From Parapedobacter pyrenivorans_A (GTDB taxonomy: Bacteria > Bacteroidota > Bacteroidia > Sphingobacteriales > Sphingobacteriaceae), in contig NZ_JBHEUZ010000003.1 of the NCBI RefSeq assembly GCF_041925275.1, positions 234,791 to 298,790 on the forward strand: a stretch of DNA of 64,000 nucleotides, in the 5' to 3' direction. A program made the position numbers and the translations under genes. This document shows, in pieces, positions 60,301-64,000 of the stretch. How positions within the stretch are numbered: the stretch's first letter is position 1; each line of letters opens with the position of its first letter. Below the pieces are notes generated by a model. The model did not search any database. It had not been told where the DNA came from and saw nothing but the letters and a program-made list of their open reading frames with translations.

Positions 60301-62959
60301 GTATGTCCTTGGTTCCTCCCTGGTCACGACGTATGGCGAACCCGGCTTCTCGCCGGCAATAGCGGTGGATGCCGATGGCCTTCCAACGGGAAACACCGTG
60401 CATTACCATATCGATCCCTCGGTTGATGTCGCCACCATTACCCCGGAGGGGCTTATACGTTCCCTGCGGTCGGGTGAGGGCGTGGTTACGATTTCAATCG
60501 AAGGGGATCCCGAAGCCGAGGTGGACGGCTTCGACCCCATGGATTCGGACTTCTCGTTCATTGTCTTGAAACGCAACTTGACGATATACGTCAATCCAAT
60601 CGTTAAATACTATGGCCAGGCATTGGATGCCGAAACAACCGTCTTTAGCACTATCGGATTGGCAAATTCAGATGAGGTAACGCAGATCACGGTGGCCAGT
60701 GCAGGGCTTGCGGCCGATGCGTCTGTACCCGGAAGCCCCTACGCCGCTGTGCTTTCAGGCGCCTTGGGCACCAACCTGGATAGTTACAACATCACGTACG
60801 CTACCGATGGGATCGTGACCGTGTATAAAGCGGACGTGTGGATTACGGCTTTGGATGTGACTAAACAGTATGATGGTGTCCCCTTTGCTGGTGGCGACGG
60901 TATCCGTGTCCAAGGCTTGCTGAACGGCGAAGACGAATCTGTGCTCGATGTTTCCAGGCTGTCCTACAGTGGGGACGCGCAAGGGGCTACGGACGTTGGC
61001 ACGTACAGCCTGATCCCCCAAGGCGTCAACGCTGCAAACTACAACATCAATTACCAAACAGTCGGCACGCTGACGATTGAGAAAGCAAACATCACAGGCA
61101 TCGACTTTATCGATGAGACGTTTGTCTATGATGGAAGTGAAAAGCTATTGGCCCTCAGCGGTACGCTGCCCCACGGAACTTCCGTGAGCTACACCAACAA
61201 TGGCCGTACAGCCGTCGGTGACCAGGTAGTTACGGCCGAAATCGATGGCGGAAGGAATTACAACTCTTCCACACGCCAGGCAACACTAACCATATTACCT
61301 CCCGAAATAACGGGCATCACCTTTGAGGATGCCTCGTTTATGTACGATGGCTCGGAAAAAAAACTAGCCATCACCGGATCACTCCCCGAAGGATTTACGG
61401 TTTCTTATTCCAACAACGGCCGGACGGATGCGGGAAGTCAGGAGGTCACCGCACATTTCAACGGACCAGGTGTTGTTGACCTCCTGATGACCGCATCGCT
61501 CACGATTGAAAAAGCAACGCTTACGGCCATTACTTTTGACGACCGGACATATACCTATGACGGGAGCGAAAAAACAATGTTCCTGACAGGGTCGTTGCCA
61601 ACCGGGGTATCGGTGGTATACACCGGCAATACGCGGAGGGATGCCGGCACACAGACGGCCGCAGCAACGATCGACGGTGGCACCAATTATGAAAACCAGG
61701 AACTGACGGCCACGCTGACCATTGAAAAGGCTACGATAACCGGGATAACTTTCGGCGACGCCACGTTTATATACGATGGAACGGTGCATTCCATCGGTAT
61801 CTCGGGGACGCTGCCTCCGGGAGCCATCGTAAACTACGACGGCAATATGCGCACCGAAACAGGCAGCCAGGTAGCTACCGCTGCCATTGACGGGGGCACC
61901 AACTATGAAAATCTCACGCTTACCGCTACGATAACGGTATCCCTCCAGTTGGATTACGAGGTAACGTTTAACGATGGATCGTTCGTATACGACGGCGCGG
62001 AGAAAACACTGACGGTATCCGGCACGCTGCCACCGGGTACTTCGGTGAATTATTTGGATAACGGCCGTACCGATGCGGGTAGCCAGACCGTGACTGCTTC
62101 CATCAGTGGTGCCACCGGTTACCGGGATTTGATACTCACCGCCACACTTACAATTGCCAAAGCGGTGCGTAGCATCGATTTTCCATCCCTGCCGGAGATG
62201 ACCTATGGCGACGAGCCCCATACGATACAGGCGACCGCCAGCAGCGGTGAGGATATCGCCTGGTCCAGCAGCGACGAGTCCGTCGCTCACGTCAAAGACG
62301 GCAAACTCGCCATCGTAGGCGCAGGCGGCGCCACCATCACGGCGTCCGTACCGGAAAACCCCAACTACAGCAACACACCCGAAGCATCCCAGCGGCTGAC
62401 GGTAGCGAAGGCTACGCAAACGGTCACCCTCCATGCTCCCGCCACCGTGAACCGCGATGCGGGCACCATCACCCTAGATGTATCTGCGTCCAGCGGGTTG
62501 CCCGTGGCTTTGTCCGTAGACGATAGCTTCGTAGCACGGCTGATGGTAGCCGACCAGCTCGAAATCCTCCGCCTTGGCACCGTCCGCGTCACCGCCACAC
62601 AACCCGGCGACGCCAACCACGAAGCAGCTGAGCCGGTCGCCGCAACCATCCGCGTTATCGACCCCACCAGCGACCTCCCCGTACGCGTACACCCCGTCGT
62701 GTCGCCCAATGGCGACGGCATCAACGACTTCCTCATCATCGAAGGTATCAAGGACTACGCCGATAACCGGTTCTACATCGTCAGCAAGAACGGCACCGAA
62801 GTCGCCGAGATCTTTGGCTATGACAATGAGCATGCCCGTTTCAACGGAACCGGATCTGGGGGAAGCCGCCTGCCCGCCGGCACCTATTACTATGTATTGG
62901 AACTCCGAGAAGGTGGACAATGGAAATACAAGAAGGGGTATTTCATCTTGCGGTATTAG
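57389..62959 (+). CDS. Giant T9SS type B surface protein with beta-helix and repeated Ig-like domains
   Basis: An 1856-residue secreted protein. A signal peptide (SLLLCLSTAYAQ) is followed by two tandem right-handed beta-helix modules (about 30-450 and 455-955), each starting with the DGSTWTDAYTSLQPALDAA-type motif and ending with the VDMGAYEY/IDMGAYERQ choice-of-anchor signature. MBG-type domains (LTIYVNPIVKYYGQALDAE) come next, then five ~68-residue repeats with YDGSEK/YDGAEK motifs and Ig-like modules. The C-terminus (VSPNGDGINDFLIIEGIKDYADNRFYI...YKKGYFILRY) is the gliding-motility/T9SS type B sorting domain. Start at 57389 by signal peptide. The adjacent porP-like gene supports T9SS export; adhesin or glycan-binding roles are inference. 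Confidence 0.9.
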   Translation: MEKKYNQRTTRHFHGTFLWMGISLLLCLSTAYAQTIHFVKWDAAGLNDGSTWTDAYTSLQPALDAASEGDQIWVARGTYLPEQAPDPTSTNIRDRTFVLKQGVKLFGGFQGNEPTGTGLHSRNFVAYETILNGKLNDTDYAYHVVVAAGELDGTELDGFTVTQGRANGTGYTTVNSFRIDQNGGGGVYIRGNGLALRYVNISENMASMGAGIYNDGSAFSLYYSRVVANQSSANGGGIYNYSASPQFVNCHITNNLSSGRGGGVYSIYSGVPKFANTLIYFNSAAEGGGLAAIGSNPTLINVTVADNGTFGSGGSALYLENGAQPIVTNSIVHSNGTATNSLLADGSDSYATFSYSLVEGAGGSASWNGDFGMDGGNNIDGDPLFVDMAGDDLRIAAGSAAIDAGDNRRVPDYGGRQLHAHDVPRYETTHEIARISGMQVDMGAYEYQHPFALSPDANGILYVDETPSPTSNFTGDSWENAYPSLGFALNDAPPSVAEIWVAAGTYKPTHYLSGAYSDPEFPTTAFLLKPDLRLIGGFSGDEPADYDLSLRNFTENETILSGDRYVLGHHEDDNYHVVVAAGDVGDAAVDGFTIMHGHSRHGGIEDVGGAGVPLNKGGGMSIVDSSPTLVNLTFKENRSVGSGGALYISNGSPTITKCIFSSNQTAASGGAVALENGSQPEFALCEFGMNEAGANGGAMASLNSTPTIRQSLFATNEAVGTGADDGYGGGVYITGYTGVDKPLEYNHFSNNSAKMGGAIALVTTADVRIVNTKITGNYAEKSGGGIVGINSRSLDVVNVEITKNRAMENGGAVYGDDLTGCAFFNTTIADNAAASANALYALNGAHLQLLNTIISDGADGIYRDEATGATIMYFTSTIEGSGGTDSWNDAIGERIGDILDADPLFTDRTAGNYTLAAGSPSINKGYGPYYTVNAAGPDVDLLGNPRFADAVIDMGAYERQRRKQYLQIAPEYVLGSSLVTTYGEPGFSPAIAVDADGLPTGNTVHYHIDPSVDVATITPEGLIRSLRSGEGVVTISIEGDPEAEVDGFDPMDSDFSFIVLKRNLTIYVNPIVKYYGQALDAETTVFSTIGLANSDEVTQITVASAGLAADASVPGSPYAAVLSGALGTNLDSYNITYATDGIVTVYKADVWITALDVTKQYDGVPFAGGDGIRVQGLLNGEDESVLDVSRLSYSGDAQGATDVGTYSLIPQGVNAANYNINYQTVGTLTIEKANITGIDFIDETFVYDGSEKLLALSGTLPHGTSVSYTNNGRTAVGDQVVTAEIDGGRNYNSSTRQATLTILPPEITGITFEDASFMYDGSEKKLAITGSLPEGFTVSYSNNGRTDAGSQEVTAHFNGPGVVDLLMTASLTIEKATLTAITFDDRTYTYDGSEKTMFLTGSLPTGVSVVYTGNTRRDAGTQTAAATIDGGTNYENQELTATLTIEKATITGITFGDATFIYDGTVHSIGISGTLPPGAIVNYDGNMRTETGSQVATAAIDGGTNYENLTLTATITVSLQLDYEVTFNDGSFVYDGAEKTLTVSGTLPPGTSVNYLDNGRTDAGSQTVTASISGATGYRDLILTATLTIAKAVRSIDFPSLPEMTYGDEPHTIQATASSGEDIAWSSSDESVAHVKDGKLAIVGAGGATITASVPENPNYSNTPEASQRLTVAKATQTVTLHAPATVNRDAGTITLDVSASSGLPVALSVDDSFVARLMVADQLEILRLGTVRVTATQPGDANHEAAEPVAATIRVIDPTSDLPVRVHPVVSPNGDGINDFLIIEGIKDYADNRFYIVSKNGTEVAEIFGYDNEHARFNGTGSGGSRLPAGTYYYVLELREGGQWKYKKGYFILRY
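61091..62157 (+). repeat. Five tandem ~68-residue repeats inside the T9SS protein gene
   Basis: Five consecutive protein repeats share the pattern ITFxDxxFxYDGSEKxLxxSGTLPxGTSVxYxNNGRTDAGSQxVTAxIxGGxNY...LTATLTI. They are similar but clearly diverged, indicating an old internal amplification of one domain. Confidence 0.85.
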
Positions 62960-63016
62960 GTTTGAAATATGAGACAATAGATTTGAGATATGAGACACCA
63001 TACATACGGAAACAGC

Positions 63017-63910
63017 ATGAAAACGGTAATCACGGCCTCCCTAGTGGCCTTCGTGTCCGCCGTTGATGCCCAACAGGCCATCACCTACACCAACTACCAC
63101 AGCGTCCCCACCCCGCTCAACCATGCGGCGAGCCTCATACAGGGAACCGATGAAATCCAGTTCACCGGACGCCGGCAGTGGGTCGGTCTAGAAGGTGCTC
63201 CCCAAGCCCTCTGGGGCAGTGGACACATCGCCCTAAAGCACCTGGGCGCAGCGGCGGGCTTATCCCTCCACCACCAAAATGTCGCCGTGGAGAACTATTC
63301 CGAAGCGTCCGCCTTCTTCGCTAAATCCGTACGCATCTCCGAATCGGAGTACCTCGGCCTGTCCCTGTCGGCGGGCGTATCCTTCTACGATGGCAACTTC
63401 GCCCGGCTGGACCCCGCAGATCCGGCCTTCCGCGACGATATCCGCGCGACCGATTTCCTCACTGGATTCGGTATCGTGTTGTATCGCCCTGAACGCTACT
63501 ACGTGGGTCTGTCGTTGCCCCGGCTCGCCCTTTCCGCGCTCGGCGACGGCGGACAGGGACGCCAGTACAACCCCAGCAAGCAGTACCACCTCACCGCGGC
63601 GGGCGTATTCGCCATCAGTAATGACTTCCATGCCAAACCTGCCCTGCTCGTTACCTATGCGGCAAGCATGCGCCCCCAAGCCGAAATCGGTGTGTTGCTC
63701 TATGTTAAGCGGGTCTTCGGTATCGGCCTCAACCTGCGCACCTACGGCGACATGGCAGGTATGGCCCGCATCAACGTTGAGGGGCTTTCCCTTGGCTATG
63801 GCTACCAATTCAATACCCGCTCCCAGATCGGCAAGCGCAACCTTGAAAATGCTACGCACGAAATCGGTATCGCCTATCGGTTTGGCGAGGGAAAACGATC
63901 ATTACTATAG
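63017..63910 (+). CDS. PorP/SprF family type IX secretion membrane protein
   Basis: An outer-membrane beta-barrel of 297 residues. Proteins of this group accompany type B T9SS cargo and are thought to anchor it on the cell surface. A signal peptide (about 1-18, VITASLVAFVSAVDAQ) is followed by the typical start QQAITYTNYHSVPTPLNHAASLIQGTDEIQFTGRRQWVGLEGAP and barrel strands (LGLSLSAGVSFYDGNF; YVGLSLPRLALS). The start at 63017 is preferred over 62990, which lies in the short repeat region. It follows the giant protein gene by 57 bases and the two form an operon ending at a strong hairpin. Confidence 0.93.
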   Translation: MKTVITASLVAFVSAVDAQQAITYTNYHSVPTPLNHAASLIQGTDEIQFTGRRQWVGLEGAPQALWGSGHIALKHLGAAAGLSLHHQNVAVENYSEASAFFAKSVRISESEYLGLSLSAGVSFYDGNFARLDPADPAFRDDIRATDFLTGFGIVLYRPERYYVGLSLPRLALSALGDGGQGRQYNPSKQYHLTAAGVFAISNDFHAKPALLVTYAASMRPQAEIGVLLYVKRVFGIGLNLRTYGDMAGMARINVEGLSLGYGYQFNTRSQIGKRNLENATHEIGIAYRFGEGKRSLL

Positions 63911-63930
63911 TGCTGCAAGATTTAATCGAG

Positions 63931-63971
63931 TAGGAGGAAAATAGAATAGTTTTCCTCCTATTCTATTTTCC
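63931..63971 (+). terminator. Overlapping alternative hairpins after porP-like gene
   Basis: Two perfect inverted repeats overlap: TAGGAGGAAAA / TTTTCCTCCTA (63931-63941 with 63950-63960) and GGAAAATAGAATAG / CTATTCTATTTTCC (63936-63949 with 63958-63971). They cannot form fully at once. The first, followed by TTCTATTTT, is a plausible terminator. Confidence 0.7.
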
Positions 63972-64000
63972 GACCTCTCACACCACCCGGCATACCGTTC

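Noticed and set aside
61091..62157. Possible CRISPR or satellite array
   Set aside because: The repeats are about 200 bp long, in frame and diverged, encoding Ig-like domains rather than short identical repeats with spacers.
61379..62434. 351-codon minus-strand open frame inside the T9SS protein gene
   Set aside because: Caused by the repeat region in the sense gene; no coherent protein.
1..64000. Insertion sequences, integrases, prophage or plasmid genes
   Set aside because: No transposase, integrase, phage structural or replication gene was found on either strand.

Overview
The window is a chromosomal segment of a member of the Bacteroidota, most likely the Sphingobacteriaceae (an inference from gene content and moderate-to-high GC; no 16S rRNA is present). 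Evidence for the phylum: SusC/FecA-type TonB receptors with carboxypeptidase-regulatory-like N-terminal domains, DUF4249 and DUF4374-type lipoproteins, a PorP/SprF protein beside a type IX secretion (T9SS) cargo protein, Bacteroidota-style promoters (TTG, 17-23 nt, TAnnTTTG) in front of all three tRNA genes, and several TTG start codons. I see no insertion sequence, prophage, CRISPR array or rRNA.

Layout. 0-2.6 kb: end of a PolB-like 3'-5' exonuclease, a tandem-repeat spacer, and RNase R. 2.6-9 kb: TetR regulator and a tripartite RND efflux operon (TolC, adaptor, AcrB-like pump). 9-15 kb: tRNA-Leu(CAG), DUF202 protein, S9 peptidase, NlpE-META lipoprotein, trigger factor, tRNA-Leu(UAG), MCE/MlaD protein. 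15-22.9 kb: envelope genes (amidase, LptD), CinA, a 2-oxo acid dehydrogenase E2, and a MATE transporter. 22.9-29.2 kb: iron/siderophore locus (PchR-like AraC regulator, TonB receptor, DUF4374-type lipoprotein, PepSY membrane protein). 29.4-33.9 kb: tatA-tex and, convergent, cysE-cysM. 34-38.1 kb: outer-membrane barrel, ferritin with a long structured leader, a conserved small protein. 38.2-45.4 kb: a double-glycine-leader peptide with C39-peptidase ABC exporter and HlyD protein, a divergent XRE regulator, and an adaptor-TolC pair without a pump. 45.4-50.9 kb: polysaccharide deacetylase, TonB receptor with DUF4249 lipoprotein, OxyR divergent from a DinB-like protein. 50.9-57.3 kb: tRNA-Leu(UAA), an MFS-LutA-TIM barrel operon, an exported Gfo/Idh/MocA oxidoreductase, two unknown small proteins, and an AraC regulator. 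57.3-64 kb: an 1856-residue T9SS surface protein and its PorP/SprF partner.

The strongest candidate for an undescribed system is at 38.2-45.4 kb. An 81-residue precursor has a 17-residue leader ending in Gly-Gly and a Gly/Leu-rich tail. It lies upstream of a peptidase-containing ABC exporter whose Cys/His/Asp triad is visible, with a terminator between precursor and exporter and an XRE gene diverging from it. Secondary points of interest: a ferritin leader with inverted repeats, an AraC-dependent siderophore promoter with two direct repeats 21 bp apart, an 18-mer shared by two distant promoters, and an OxyR-linked DinB-fold protein that has lost two of three metal ligands.
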